Source: Sedimenticola selenatireducens DSM 17993
GTDB taxonomy: Bacteria; Pseudomonadota; Gammaproteobacteria; Chromatiales; Chromatiaceae
Direction: 5' to 3'
Length of the DNA: 64,000 nt
Assembly (NCBI RefSeq): GCF_000428045.1
Contig: NZ_ATZE01000016.1
Span: forward strand, 1-64,000
The notes below the pieces were generated by a model. That model was not told the origin of the DNA. It saw nothing but the letters and a program-made list of their open reading frames with translations, and did not search any database. This document shows, piece after piece, positions 47,626 through 57,973 of the stretch (position 1 is the stretch's first letter; each line of letters starts with the position of its first letter). A program made the position numbers and the translations under genes.

Positions 47626-50172
47626 ATGATCGGAAAGCTGGGAAACTGTTCTCTATATCGGCAACTGATCATACCCATGTTCAGTATCGGCCTTATCTCA
47701 TTGCTCGGTACGGTCTATTTTTCCCACATCCTCAAAGAATCAGTCGCCGCACTTGATACGGTATATGTTGATGGTGACATCAGACTTCGCAATCTGGAGA
47801 AAATTGAAAAACAGGTCACCGCTTACCGTGCGCTTAGCCTCCGACACCTGACTACCGAAAGTTTCTCTGCCATGGAGGAGATCAGCCAGGAACTTGACCG
47901 GACCAGACTGGCCATCATCGACACGTTGCCGGCTTCCCGCCACCGCATTCAATTACATGAGTACACCACACCCCAGACCAATGATTATTCACTGGATCTT
48001 TCCGGTATTCTCAACACTTACTTCAGAGAGATAGGGGTTATTATCAAACTAAGTGCCGATTTTGAAAAAGAGGCGGCATTTGTCCTGCTGAGTCGCACGG
48101 AATCGGAATACATACCCCGCATCAAGGAGATCACATCACAGCTGATCCGCCATGAGTTTGGGGATATTGCTGCTTCACGCCAGGCGTTGATGTCCGTTGC
48201 CACGCATAACCTCTACATCACCATTGCCATCGGCGTTGGTGGTGGGGGCTCACTGCTGTTTATCGCATTTATTGTGATACGCAATGTTACCCGCCAGTTG
48301 TCCCAACTCCTGGTCTGGTCCCGAAAAATATCCCTAGGTGATTATTCCGCACCGCTGATCCAGGACTCCAGCAACGAGGTGGGCCAGCTCACCGACGCAA
48401 TGGCGGAGATGGCACAGAGCATTTCCGATGCCCATAACAAGCTTGAAATGTCGAAAAGAAGTGCGGAGTCGATTGCAGAAACCTTAAAAATATATGCCAA
48501 CGCCTTCGAATACAGTGGCGAGGCCATTCTCATTACAGATAGGGACAACCACATAATCAATGTCAACAGGGCCTTTACCAAGCAGACCGGTTATGAACTG
48601 TCGGATGTTGCAGGCAAAAATCCACGAATGCTGTCAGGCGGTGATACCAGCGTGGAGCTCTACCGAGAGATGTGGCGTGACCTGGAGAGAGACAGCTTCT
48701 GGCAGGGCGAGCTCTGGGACAGGAAAAAATCCGGCGAAATCTATCCCAAGTGGGCGGCGATTTCCGCCATTCGCGACCAGGATGGACAGGTACTTTTCCA
48801 CATTGCCAGCTTCACCGACATCAGCGACCGCAAAGCTGCGGAAGCCAGAATAGAACATCTCGCCCACTATGACATGCTCACCGGACTGCTCAATCGCTTC
48901 AGCCTGGAAAGCCGCATGGAGCAGGCCGTATTGGCAGCAAAAAGGGATCGGCAACAACTGGCGGTACTGTTTGTCGACCTGGATCGCTTCAAATATATCA
49001 ATGACTCGATGGGACACCATATCGGTGATCAACTACTGATAGAAGTGGCCAATCGGTTGAAAAACTGTCTCAGAGAGAGTGACATCGTTGCCCGGATCGG
49101 TGGCGACGAATTTGTCATCGTGCTTACGGGACTCAAGGAAATGAACCAGGTCCCTACCCTCGCCAGATATCTCATCGACCAGTTGTCACAGCCCTATAGC
49201 ATCAATGACAACGTCTTTGACAGCAGCCCAAGTATCGGTATCAGCATCTATCCCAATGATGGTGACAATATTGACGAACTGTTGAAAACCAGTGACATCG
49301 CCATGTATCACGCGAAAGACCAGGGCAGAAAGAACTTCCAGTTTTTCACTGAGAGCCTGCTGGTTGCCTCCGAAGAACGTCTTGATTTTGAACATCAACT
49401 GCGCAGTGCTCTCGAACTCGACCAGTTCGAACTTTATTACCAGGCGCAGGTACATACCCGGGACAGCCAAATTTATGGTATGGAGGCGTTAATACGCTGG
49501 AATCATCCGACTCGGGGATTTATCGGACCGGACAGATTTATTCCAATCGCCGAAGAGATCGATGTAATCCATGAACTGGGGGCATGGGTAATCGACAAGG
49601 CCTGCCGGCAACTGGCGATATGGAAACAGACCACCCATACCCCCCTGCAGATTTCAGTCAACCTCTCCGCAAAGCAGTTGCACTCGGATACGCTGATCCA
49701 AACCGTCCGCACCGCCATCGAAAAACATCAAATCAGGGATGGAGAACTCGAACTTGAGATTACCGAAACGGTTGCCATGTCCGATCCCGAACTGGCCGTA
49801 CAACAACTGAACGGACTGAGTCAACTCGGGGTGAGTCTGGCGATCGACGATTTTGGCACCGGCTACTCCTCCCTCGCTTATTTGAAAAAGCTCCCCATCA
49901 ATACCCTCAAACTAGACCGCGCCTTTGTCGGGGATATTGAAAATGACAGAAATGACGCCGAAATCTGCATGGCAACCATCGCCCTGGCACACAATCTAGG
50001 CCTCAAAGTGGTCGCCGAAGGAGTGGAGACCACTGTCCAGCGCGACTTTCTGACCGAGCACTGCTGTGACTACCTGCAGGGTTACCTGTTCAGCAAACCG
50101 CTGCCACCCGTTGCAGCGGGCAGATTGCTCGAGACCAGATACTGCCGCCAGCAGGCAGAGACCAGTCTGTAG
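47626..50172 (+). CDS. Membrane PAS-GGDEF-EAL cyclic-di-GMP protein
   Basis: The 848-residue protein has membrane segments at about 13-33 and 196-218, a 160-residue periplasmic domain between them, a HAMP-like part (220-270), a PAS domain (285-400), a GGDEF domain (405-570; motif GGDEF at 492-496) and an EAL domain (585-840; EAL at 620-622, DDFGTGYSSL at 741-750). Both catalytic motifs are intact, so it could make and break c-di-GMP. It follows a ModA-like protein in the same unit. Confidence 0.95.
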   Translation: MIGKLGNCSLYRQLIIPMFSIGLISLLGTVYFSHILKESVAALDTVYVDGDIRLRNLEKIEKQVTAYRALSLRHLTTESFSAMEEISQELDRTRLAIIDTLPASRHRIQLHEYTTPQTNDYSLDLSGILNTYFREIGVIIKLSADFEKEAAFVLLSRTESEYIPRIKEITSQLIRHEFGDIAASRQALMSVATHNLYITIAIGVGGGGSLLFIAFIVIRNVTRQLSQLLVWSRKISLGDYSAPLIQDSSNEVGQLTDAMAEMAQSISDAHNKLEMSKRSAESIAETLKIYANAFEYSGEAILITDRDNHIINVNRAFTKQTGYELSDVAGKNPRMLSGGDTSVELYREMWRDLERDSFWQGELWDRKKSGEIYPKWAAISAIRDQDGQVLFHIASFTDISDRKAAEARIEHLAHYDMLTGLLNRFSLESRMEQAVLAAKRDRQQLAVLFVDLDRFKYINDSMGHHIGDQLLIEVANRLKNCLRESDIVARIGGDEFVIVLTGLKEMNQVPTLARYLIDQLSQPYSINDNVFDSSPSIGISIYPNDGDNIDELLKTSDIAMYHAKDQGRKNFQFFTESLLVASEERLDFEHQLRSALELDQFELYYQAQVHTRDSQIYGMEALIRWNHPTRGFIGPDRFIPIAEEIDVIHELGAWVIDKACRQLAIWKQTTHTPLQISVNLSAKQLHSDTLIQTVRTAIEKHQIRDGELELEITETVAMSDPELAVQQLNGLSQLGVSLAIDDFGTGYSSLAYLKKLPINTLKLDRAFVGDIENDRNDAEICMATIALAHNLGLKVVAEGVETTVQRDFLTEHCCDYLQGYLFSKPLPPVAAGRLLETRYCRQQAETSL

Positions 50173-50505
50173 TTGTTCGAACCACATCAGAACGGTCACG
50201 CCGACAATCGCCTTAACACAGGTTGGGAGCACCTCCCTGACACCGCATAAAAAGTCGCAAAGATATTACAGGCGCTCTCCCGGGAACCTGGAGCCAAATA
50301 CTCTAATTCATATACTTACCAGGCCGGTGGCGCAAGTCAGGAAAAAATGCAGTTAGATTCGACCCGCTGTTATGGCAAAACGGGGAGCGCCGACACTATA
50401 TTTTTCATTTCGCAAAAATCACTGAAAGATACTCGCCAGTCTCCGGGTCTTCTACTGCAAGGACCACTACCCGGGTCCATTAACCCAAACGTCAGGAGAC
50501 TCATC
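50173..50505 (+). other. Upstream region of the first small secreted protein
   Basis: This 333-base gap lies between the PAS-GGDEF-EAL gene and the first small secreted protein. Its last 120 bases (about 50387-50505) are close to those before the second copy (about 51091-51210). This includes a leader hairpin GGACC/GGTCC (50460-50478) just before the AGGAG at 50494. The part before 50387 holds nothing I can name. Confidence 0.6.
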
Positions 50506-50742
50506 ATGAAACTTTCCAGCAAACTGTTCGCAATTGCCTTTGCATCAATCCTCTCCACGGGCGCCGTGATGGCCGAGGATATAGGCCAGGACCTGCTCTA
50601 TGGATCACAAGCTACAGAGACTGACTTCAGCCGCATGCCCGCGACCGCCGCCGGTAACGTCTCTCACCAAGCTTCTATGAATGATAGTCATGGCGTCGTC
50701 GCAATTCCGGATTATCTGGAAGGTCAGAACTTCAACCAGTAA
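50506..50742 (+). CDS. Small secreted protein, copy 1
   Basis: The 78-residue protein has a signal peptide (MKLSSKLFAIAFASILSTG, ending AVMA) and a mature chain of about 55 residues: EDIGQDLLYGSQATETDFSR, then MPATAAGNVSHQASMNDSHG, then VVAIPDYLEGQNFNQ. There is no cysteine and no membrane segment, and I do not recognise the family. AGGAG lies 7 bases before the ATG at 50506. A near copy lies 705 bases downstream with the same leader. Each copy is followed by its own terminator-like hairpin. Function unknown. Confidence 0.7.
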   Translation: MKLSSKLFAIAFASILSTGAVMAEDIGQDLLYGSQATETDFSRMPATAAGNVSHQASMNDSHGVVAIPDYLEGQNFNQ

Positions 50743-50764
50743 GCGCTAACGCCCTACCAAAAAG

Positions 50765-50792
50765 AGCCGGCTATGGAAACGTAGCCGGCTTT
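50765..50792 (+). terminator. Terminator-like hairpin after copy 1
   Basis: AGCCGGCTA (50765-50773) pairs with TAGCCGGCT (50782-50790). Only two T follow, so it is weaker than the matching hairpin after copy 2. Confidence 0.6.
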
Positions 50793-51210
50793 CCCTATGG
50801 AGACGTTCAAACGTCTGTGTCAGCCCGACTTGACGGTGCCATGTGGGCATCCAGCCGTCCCTTGAAATGAATCGCCAACGGTGACAGCGTGAGACCGGGC
50901 ATCCAGTTAGGCAGGCCAGGAGAGTGAAGATGACAAGGCGGATCACCTCACGCTAGATACTCCAACTTGCACTGGAAGTAGCCGTTGCATTCACCCAAGG
51001 CCAGGCACCAGGATAACGAGCCACCAAAACAATACAGAGTCTCTGTCGAAAACCCGGGACTGATGCTACTAATTCGGGCATTAGCCAGTAGTGCAGACAC
51101 TATTTTTTTCAAAATCCGAAAAATCAGTGAAAGATACTCACCCGCCCCCGGGTCTTTTATTGCAAGGACCACTACCCAGGTCCACTAACCAAAACATCAG
51201 GAGACTCATC
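50793..51210 (+). other. Gap between the two secreted-protein copies
   Basis: The last 120 bases repeat the leader of copy 1, including ACTGAAAGATACTC-like and AAGGACCACTACCC stretches and the AGGAGACTCATC ribosome binding site. The hairpin loop differs by one base while the stem GGACC/GGTCC is kept. The part from 50793 to about 51090 has no gene I can support. Confidence 0.6.
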
Positions 51211-51444
51211 ATGAAACTTTCCAGCAAACTGTTCGCAATAGCCTTTGCATCAATCCTCTCCACGGGCGCTGTAGTGGCCGACGATATAACCCAGGACCTG
51301 CTCTATGGATCACAAGCTACAGAGACTGACTTCAGCCGCATGCCCGCTACTGCCGCCGGCAAGGCTTCTCACGAAACACCAATGGATGAGAGTATTGGCG
51401 TCAGTGCGATTCCTGACTATCTGGAAGGCCTGAACGCCCGTTAG
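51211..51444 (+). CDS. Small secreted protein, copy 2
   Basis: The 77-residue paralogue shares the signal peptide and the stretch QDLLYGSQATETDFSRMPAT with copy 1, then diverges (KASHETPMDESIG instead of NVSHQASMNDSHG) and ends IPDYLEGLNAR. The pattern of strict and loose positions suggests that both are selected. Its AGGAG is 7 bases before the ATG. A good terminator follows. The role is unknown. Confidence 0.7.
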   Translation: MKLSSKLFAIAFASILSTGAVVADDITQDLLYGSQATETDFSRMPATAAGKASHETPMDESIGVSAIPDYLEGLNAR

Positions 51445-51469
51445 CAAGCATGGATGCTGTGACAAATAG

Positions 51470-51499
51470 AGCCGGCTATGAGCACATAGCCGGCTTTTT
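51470..51499 (+). terminator. Rho-independent terminator after copy 2
   Basis: AGCCGGCTATG (51470-51480) pairs with CATAGCCGGCT (51485-51495) around a 4-base loop, followed by TTTTT. The remaining bases to 51744 hold no gene I can support. Confidence 0.88.
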
Positions 51500-51744
51500 C
51501 TATGGAGGCATTTCACGATCTGCAGATTATTGAGTGTATAGGCCTGCCCTGTCATTGCCGCGTAGGCAGATAATGCATGCGCACAAATCCTTACGCCTGA
51601 TTGTTGATACGCCTTTATCCTCTCCTTCTCCCTGGGGGAAAAGGAAGGATCTCTCTTCCCCGTAATACCAGAGGTGTCGACGTTTCGGCAGGAAGCGAGC
51701 TAAAACTGCCGTCATTGAATTGTTGCTCCCACCTGGGTACCGGA

Positions 51745-52332
51745 TTACGTCTTCTGCTTCGGCAGCCGTCCCAGCAGATAGAACTCATCGTTGGTACGCA
51801 TGCTGGTGAGGTTGACCATGCGATTGGAGAGGCCGAAGAAGGCGGAGATAGCACCAATATCCCAGATATCCTCATCCGTGAAGCCGTGCCCCCGCAGCAG
51901 TTCATAGTCGGTATCGCCGACTTCATAGGCACGCTGGGACACCTTGATAGCGAAATCAAGCATCGCCTTCTGACGCGGGGTGATATCCGCCTTGCGGTAA
52001 TTGGCGGCAACCTGGTCGGCGATCAGCGGGTTCTTTTCCCGGATGCGCAATATGGCGCCGTGTGCCACCACGCAATAGATGCACTGATTGGCGCTGGAGG
52101 TGGCGACCACGATCATCTCGCGCTCACCTTTGCTGAGTCCGCTCTCTTTCTCCATCAGCGCGTCGTGATAGGCGAAAAAGGCTCGGAACTCATCCGGACG
52201 GTGGGCCAGAGCCAGGAAGACATTGGGGATGAAGCCGGATTTCTCTTGCACATCCAGGATGACGGTTTTGATATCTTTCGGCAGTTCATTGATATCGGGG
52301 ATGGGGAATCGGCTGATCGGTTTATCGGACAC
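51745..52332 (-). CDS. AhpD-like peroxidase-related protein
   Basis: The 195-residue protein belongs to the carboxymuconolactone decarboxylase/AhpD group. CIYCVVAHG is the redox CxxC-x3-H motif that AhpD uses to reduce peroxides. I chose GTG 52332 because GGAGGT lies 4 bases upstream. It is the last gene of the liu cluster, 160 bases after mvaB, and may be read from its own promoter. Confidence 0.85.
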   Translation of the reverse strand: MSDKPISRFPIPDINELPKDIKTVILDVQEKSGFIPNVFLALAHRPDEFRAFFAYHDALMEKESGLSKGEREMIVVATSSANQCIYCVVAHGAILRIREKNPLIADQVAANYRKADITPRQKAMLDFAIKVSQRAYEVGDTDYELLRGHGFTDEDIWDIGAISAFFGLSNRMVNLTSMRTNDEFYLLGRLPKQKT

Positions 52333-52492
52333 TTTTACCTCCGTTCTGTAGGGTGATTGTGTTATTTCCGCTGTAGGGTTCCGGCCCAGCAGGGCATCCC
52401 ACCTCCGAACAATGACTTCGGTATAGGGCGCCCTATGGGTGGCACTCTGTCGCAGAAACAACATACGTGCTCGCCCTACCAGGCCTGTCGAT

Positions 52493-53395
52493 TCAGTCTT
52501 TGCCGGTCAGGGCACGGGCGACTTTCGAGGCGGACCCCCGCTGCAGGTGATCGTTGATGTACTGACCGGCCAGCAGCAATTTATTCATATCGATACCGGT
52601 CTCGATACCGAGACCGTTGAGCATGTACAGTACGTCCTCGGTGGCGACATTACCCGAGGCCCCCTTGGCATAGGGGCAACCGCCAAGACCGGAGACAGAA
52701 CTGTCGATCACCGACACGCCTTGTTGCAGTACAGCGAACAGATTCGCCAGCGCCTGGCCATAGGTGTCGTGAAAATGAGCGGCCAGCTTCTCCACCGGAA
52801 CCAGCTGCGCCACGGCGTCGATCATCCGCTGCGCCTTCAGAGGCGTGCCGACGCCCACGGTGTCGCCCAGTGAAATTTCGTAACAACCCATGTCGTACAG
52901 TCGCCGCGCCACCCCGGCCACTTTATCGGTGGCGATCTCGCCCTCATAGGGGCACCCCAGCACGCAGGAGACATAACCGCGCACCTCCAGCTTATGTTGC
53001 CTGGCCTGCTCCATCACCTCGCTGTAACGGGTGATGCTCTCCTCGATGGAGCAGTTGATGTTCTTTTGCGTGAAGCTCTCGGAAGCAGCGGCAAAGATGG
53101 CAATCTCCTTCACACCCACCGACAGGGCGCTTTCCAGCCCCCGCAGATTGGGTACCAGCATGGGATAACTGACGCCGGGTTTCGGGTCGATGGCGCTGAA
53201 CACCTCAGCGCTGGAGGCCATCTGCGGCACCCACTTGGGGGAGACAAAACTGCCCGCCTCGATCACCGACAGCCCAGCGAGTTCCAGTCTGCGGATCAGC
53301 TCCAGCTTGACCTCGGCGGGAACCGGTGTGGATTCGTTCTGCAGTCCGTCCCGGGGTCCCACTTCGACAATCTTTACCTGTTCGGGTAGTTGCAT
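52493..53395 (-). CDS. liuE: Hydroxymethylglutaryl-CoA lyase
   Basis: This enzyme splits HMG-CoA into acetyl-CoA and acetoacetate, the last step of leucine degradation. The 300 residues contain [24 protein letters not shown] and the active-site [20 protein letters not shown] with its catalytic Cys. AGGGAAC lies before the ATG at 53395. It is separated from liuD by about 160 bases holding a palindromic repeat. Confidence 0.96.
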   Translation of the reverse strand: MQLPEQVKIVEVGPRDGLQNESTPVPAEVKLELIRRLELAGLSVIEAGSFVSPKWVPQMASSAEVFSAIDPKPGVSYPMLVPNLRGLESALSVGVKEIAIFAAASESFTQKNINCSIEESITRYSEVMEQARQHKLEVRGYVSCVLGCPYEGEIATDKVAGVARRLYDMGCYEISLGDTVGVGTPLKAQRMIDAVAQLVPVEKLAAHFHDTYGQALANLFAVLQQGVSVIDSSVSGLGGCPYAKGASGNVATEDVLYMLNGLGIETGIDMNKLLLAGQYINDHLQRGSASKVARALTGKD

Positions 53396-53457
53396 GTTTG
53401 TTCCCTTGCAGTTGGCTGCGCTATCTGACATGCGATTATTTAAAGGCCTGGGGCAAC

Positions 53458-53541
53458 TTGTTGGGTTACGGTCATTGGGTACCACTACTGTTGTTTGGTG
53501 GTTATTTGTTGGGTTACGCCCTTTGGGCTAACCCAACCTAC
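53458..53541. repeat. Palindromic repeat with a partial second copy
   Basis: GTTGGGTTA (53508-53516) pairs with TAACCCAAC (53529-53537) around CGCCCTTTGGGC. A partial copy, TTGTTGGGTTACG, lies at 53458-53470. This sequence type recurs in many proteobacterial genomes and sits here between liuD and mvaB. Confidence 0.6.
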
Positions 53542-53554
53542 ACGGGTATTCTCC

Positions 53555-55546
53555 CTATTCGATCACCAGCAACGGCTCACCATCTTCCACCTGGTCGCCC
53601 ACCGCGAAACGGATCTCCTTCACTGTCCCGTCGGTCGGGGCCGTGATGGTGTGTTCCATCTTCATGGCCTCCACAATCATCACCGCATCACCCTGTTTGA
53701 CCACATCCCCTTCGACCACGTTGATGGCAATCACGTTGCCGGTCATGGGCGCCACCAGGCTGCCTCCGGCTCCCTCGCCCTCCAGCGCTTCCAGCCGCGG
53801 ATCGGTGAGTGCGAGCTGCCAGGAACGGCCCTGATGCAGAATAGTCAGTTCCTGACCGTGCTTGATCACCGCCACCTTGAAGCGGCGCCCACCCAGATCC
53901 GCCAGCAGATCACCATTGTCCAGGATTTCGCCGGAAACCAGACACTCGCCACCCGGCAGTTCCAGCAGGAAAGCAGCGTCCCGATAGTGGGCCACCACGC
54001 TGCCATGGTCACTTTCGGTGGCCCAATGCAGGGCATGGAAGCTGTCCTGGTTCATGCGCCAGCCGGTAGTCCGGCCCCAGGGAGAGAACGGATCGTTGGA
54101 GTGGGCCTGGCGCTGTAACGTCTGCCGCTGCTCACCCAGCAGTTCGTAGAGCGCCGCGATCGCCAGGATATCATCCGACAGCACCTCGGCCGCCGGAAAC
54201 AGCTCCGCCTCATGCTTTTCAATAAAGCCGGTGTCCAGCTCGGCGTTGGCAAAGGCCGGCAGTGCGCAGAGGGTGGAGAGAAACTCAAGATTGGTAGTGA
54301 CGCCGACGACCCGGTAATCGGCCAGTGCCGCACGCAGCTTGTGCAGCGCACTGGCCCGGTCCTCGCCCCAGACAATCAGCTTGGCAATCATCGGATCGTA
54401 ATGGACACTCACTTCATCGCCCTGCTCCACTCCGGTATCGACCCGCACACAGGGGCCCTGCTCCGGGGTCTGCAGATAACGCAGCCTGCCGGTGGCGGGC
54501 AGGAAATCCTTTGCCGGATTCTCGGCGTAGACCCGTGCCTCAAAGGCGTGACCATTGATACGCAGCTCGGACTGGTTCATCGGTAACGCTTCACCGGACG
54601 CCACCTTGAGCTGCCACTCCACCAAGTCCTGTCCGGAGATCATCTCGGTTACCGGATGTTCTACCTGCAGCCGGGTATTCATCTCCATGAAGTAGAATTT
54701 ACCGTCGCTGTCGAGCAGGAATTCAACAGTTCCAGCACCGACATAGCCGATTGCCTGGGCGGCATTGGTGGCCGCTTCGCCCATCGCCGCACGCAGTTCG
54801 GGAGTCATACCGGGGGCCGGCGCCTCTTCCAGCACCTTCTGATGGCGACGTTGTACCGAACAGTCACGTTCAAACAGGTGTACCGCGTTGCCCTGGCTGT
54901 CGGCAAATACCTGCAGCTCCACATGACGTGGCGCCAGCAGATAACGCTCCAGCAGCACCTTGTCGTCGCCAAAAGAAGCAATCGCCTCTCGCCTGGCGGC
55001 ATTCAGGCCATCCATGAATCCTTCGGCGTTGTTGACTACCCGCATGCCCTTGCCTCCGCCACCGGCGGTAGCCTTGATCAGCAGTGGATAACCCATCGTG
55101 TTGGCTTCACGCTTCAGAGTCTCGGGTGACTGGTCATTGCCATGATAGCCAGGCACCAGCGGTACATTGGCCTCACTCATGATCCGTTTCGCCTCGCTCT
55201 TCGAGCCCATGGCGACAATGGCTGATGCAGGTGGGCCGATAAAGGCGATACCCGCCGCCTGGCACGCCTCGGCAAACTCGGCGTTTTCCGACAGGAAGCC
55301 ATAGCCGGGATGTACCGCCTGGGCGCCGGATGCCTTGGCCACCGCCAGGATCTTGTCGGCCCGCAGGTAACTCTCCTTGGCGGGTGCGGGCCCTATCAGA
55401 TAAGCCTCGTCACACAACGCCACATGCATCGCCTCGGCATCGGCCTCTGAGTAGACAGCAACCGTGGTGATGCCAAGGCGACGGGCGGTACGGGCGACCC
55501 TGCAGGCAATCTCGCCCCGGTTGGCAATCAGTATCTTGTCAAACAT
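53555..55546 (-). CDS. liuD: 3-Methylcrotonyl-CoA carboxylase, biotin-carrying alpha subunit
   Basis: This subunit carboxylates biotin with ATP and bicarbonate. The 663 residues hold the biotin carboxylase part (KILIANRGEIACRV, ATAGGGGKGMRVV, MEMNTRLQVEHPVTE) and the biotinyl EAMKM with Lys629 near the end. ATG 55546 overlaps the liuC stop in TGATG; GTG 55549 is an alternative. The partner is LiuB. Confidence 0.96.
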   Translation of the reverse strand: MFDKILIANRGEIACRVARTARRLGITTVAVYSEADAEAMHVALCDEAYLIGPAPAKESYLRADKILAVAKASGAQAVHPGYGFLSENAEFAEACQAAGIAFIGPPASAIVAMGSKSEAKRIMSEANVPLVPGYHGNDQSPETLKREANTMGYPLLIKATAGGGGKGMRVVNNAEGFMDGLNAARREAIASFGDDKVLLERYLLAPRHVELQVFADSQGNAVHLFERDCSVQRRHQKVLEEAPAPGMTPELRAAMGEAATNAAQAIGYVGAGTVEFLLDSDGKFYFMEMNTRLQVEHPVTEMISGQDLVEWQLKVASGEALPMNQSELRINGHAFEARVYAENPAKDFLPATGRLRYLQTPEQGPCVRVDTGVEQGDEVSVHYDPMIAKLIVWGEDRASALHKLRAALADYRVVGVTTNLEFLSTLCALPAFANAELDTGFIEKHEAELFPAAEVLSDDILAIAALYELLGEQRQTLQRQAHSNDPFSPWGRTTGWRMNQDSFHALHWATESDHGSVVAHYRDAAFLLELPGGECLVSGEILDNGDLLADLGGRRFKVAVIKHGQELTILHQGRSWQLALTDPRLEALEGEGAGGSLVAPMTGNVIAINVVEGDVVKQGDAVMIVEAMKMEHTITAPTDGTVKEIRFAVGDQVEDGEPLLVIE

Positions 55547-56349
55547 CACTGTAGATCCTCGGATATCCAGGCCGGTGTGCGTTTGTTCAGGAAGGCGCCC
55601 AACCCCTCCTTGCCCTCATCCGACGATCGGGCAGCAGTAATTCTTCTGGCGGTATCCTCAATCACTGCCTCGCTGGTCGGCTGACGCGACACAGCGAAGA
55701 TGAGGGACTTAGCGGCCGCCTGTGAACCGGGGCCACCCTTCAGCAACTCCTCAATCAAATCATCGACCTGTGCTTGTAACTGTCCTTCCGGCACCACCGC
55801 ATGCAGCAGACCCAGACGCAATGCCTCCGTGGCATCAAAGCGCTCGGCGGTGAGGAAGTAACGGCGCGCAGCGCGTTCACCCATGGCCGCAATTACATAG
55901 GGGGAGATGACTGCCGGGATCAGACCCAACCGTACTTCAGAAAGAGAGAACTTCGCCCCTGCCACCGCCACCGCCATGTCACAACAGGCCACCAGCCCGA
56001 CACCGCCGCCAAAGGCCGCGCCCTGTACCTGAGCAATGGTTGGCTTGGAGAGACCGTTAAGTTTCTCCATCAGACTGGCCAGCATGCGCGCATCAGCGAG
56101 GTTTTCCGCCTCGCTGTAATCGGCCATACGCCGCATCCAGTTCAGATCGGCACCCGCCGAGAAGCTCTTGCCTTCGGAACGCAACACGACCACCCGCACC
56201 CCGGGATCGACCTCAACCGAGTCCAGGGCCTGCAGCAGCCTCGAGATCAGGACATCATCAAATGCGTTGTGAATCTCCGGACGGTTGATGGTGAGCGTTG
56301 CGACACCGCGCTCATCCACCGCCAGTATTACCGAGTTTTCTGCCATCAT
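55546..56349 (-). CDS. liuC: Methylglutaconyl-CoA hydratase (enoyl-CoA hydratase family)
   Basis: This enzyme hydrates 3-methylglutaconyl-CoA to HMG-CoA. The 267 residues have the crotonase pattern: GKSFSAGADLNWM and VQGAAFGGGVGLVACCDMAVA, the oxyanion-hole loops, and the active-site helix SEVRLGLIPAVISPYV. I chose the first of two ATGs (56349 or 56346). It lies between liuB and liuD, the standard place for liuC. Confidence 0.94.
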   Translation of the reverse strand: MMAENSVILAVDERGVATLTINRPEIHNAFDDVLISRLLQALDSVEVDPGVRVVVLRSEGKSFSAGADLNWMRRMADYSEAENLADARMLASLMEKLNGLSKPTIAQVQGAAFGGGVGLVACCDMAVAVAGAKFSLSEVRLGLIPAVISPYVIAAMGERAARRYFLTAERFDATEALRLGLLHAVVPEGQLQAQVDDLIEELLKGGPGSQAAAKSLIFAVSRQPTSEAVIEDTARRITAARSSDEGKEGLGAFLNKRTPAWISEDLQ

Positions 56350-56365
56350 CTCTGTCAATTCCCTG

Positions 56366-57973
56366 TTACATCCTGAAGATGCCGAAAGTGGTCTTTTCCA
56401 CCGGCGCATTCAACGCTGCCGAGAGGCCCAGTCCCAGCACCGTGCGGGTATCCGCCGGGTCGATAATTCCATCATCCCACAGGCGGGCACTGGCGTAGTA
56501 AGGATGTCCCTGGTGTTCGTACTGATCACGGATGGGCGCCTTGAAGGCCTCCTCGTCCGCCGCCGCCCAGCTTTCACCACGCGCCTCCAGGGCGTCACGC
56601 TTGATCTGCCCCAGCACGTTGGCGGCCTGTTCCCCACCCATCACCGAGACCCGGGCGTTGGGCCACATCCAGAGGAAGCGGGAGCCATAGGCACGGCCAC
56701 ACATGGCGTAGTTGCCGGCACCAAAACTGCCACCGACGATAATGGTGAACTTGGGTACTTTGGCACAGGCCACGGCGGTCACCATCTTGGCCCCGTCCTT
56801 GGCGATGCCACCCGCCTCATACTTCTTGCCCACCATGAAGCCGGTGACGTTCTGCAGGAACACCAGCGGGATACCGCGCTGGGCACAGAGTTCGACAAAG
56901 TGCGCACCCTTCTGGGCCGACTCGGAAAACAGGATACCGTTGTTGGCGACAATGCCTACCGGGTAGCCGTGGATATGGGCAAAGCCGCAGATCAGGGTGG
57001 TGCCGTAGAGCTTTTTGAATTCGTCCAGCTCGCTGCCGTCCACCACCCGGGCGATCACCTCGCGGATATCGAACGGCTTGCGCAGGTCGGTGGGCACGAT
57101 GCCGTAAATATCCTCCTTCGGATAGAGCGGTTCCACCGGCTGGCGCAGCGTTACCTCGGGCCGCTTGTCACGGTTCAGGGTGTTGACCACGCGGCGGGCC
57201 AGCCCCAGCGCGTGGGAGTCGTTCATGGCGTAGTGATCGGTAACACCCGAGGTGCGCGAATGCACATCCGCCCCGCCCAGCTCCTCCGCCGTCACCACCG
57301 CGCCAGTGGCCGCCTTCACCAGCGGCGGGCCGCCGAGGAAAATGGTGCCCTGCTCCTTGACGATAATGCTCTCATCCGACATGGCCGGCACATAGGCACC
57401 ACCCGCGGTACAGGAACCCATCACCACGGCAACCTGAGGGATGCCCTGGGCCGACATGTTGGCCTGGTTATAGAAGATGCGACCAAAGTGTTCACGGTCG
57501 GGAAACACCTCGTCCTGGGTCGGCAGATTGGCGCCACCCGAGTCTACCAGGTAGATACAGGGGAGCCGGTTTTCCCGGGCGATCTCCTGCGCGCGAATAT
57601 GCTTTTTCACCGTCATCGGGAAATAGCTGCCGCCCTTCACCGTGGCGTCGTTGGCAATGATCATGCACTCCTGACCACAGACCCGGCCGATGCCGGTAAT
57701 CACCCCCGCCGCCGGCACCTCGTTGTTGTACATGCCGAAGGCGGCAAACTGGGACAGTTCCAGAAACGGCGAGCCGGTATCCAGCAGTACGCGGATACGT
57801 TCACGCGGCAGCAGTTTGCCCCGCTTCAAATGCTTTTCCCGGGCCCGCTCGCCACCACCCTCGGCAATCACCTCCACCCGCTCACGCAGATCGGCCACCA
57901 GCGCCTGCATGAACACCTGGTTCTCCCGATACTGTTCACTTTTGCGATTGATACTGCTCTTGATGACCGACAT
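56366..57973 (-). CDS. liuB: 3-Methylcrotonyl-CoA carboxylase beta subunit
   Basis: This carboxyltransferase subunit moves CO2 from biotin to 3-methylcrotonyl-CoA. The 535 residues contain [50 protein letters not shown] and [38 protein letters not shown], all characteristic of LiuB/MCCB. It starts on the stop codon of the isomerase gene (1-base overlap). Confidence 0.97.
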   Translation of the reverse strand: MSVIKSSINRKSEQYRENQVFMQALVADLRERVEVIAEGGGERAREKHLKRGKLLPRERIRVLLDTGSPFLELSQFAAFGMYNNEVPAAGVITGIGRVCGQECMIIANDATVKGGSYFPMTVKKHIRAQEIARENRLPCIYLVDSGGANLPTQDEVFPDREHFGRIFYNQANMSAQGIPQVAVVMGSCTAGGAYVPAMSDESIIVKEQGTIFLGGPPLVKAATGAVVTAEELGGADVHSRTSGVTDHYAMNDSHALGLARRVVNTLNRDKRPEVTLRQPVEPLYPKEDIYGIVPTDLRKPFDIREVIARVVDGSELDEFKKLYGTTLICGFAHIHGYPVGIVANNGILFSESAQKGAHFVELCAQRGIPLVFLQNVTGFMVGKKYEAGGIAKDGAKMVTAVACAKVPKFTIIVGGSFGAGNYAMCGRAYGSRFLWMWPNARVSVMGGEQAANVLGQIKRDALEARGESWAAADEEAFKAPIRDQYEHQGHPYYASARLWDDGIIDPADTRTVLGLGLSAALNAPVEKTTFGIFRM

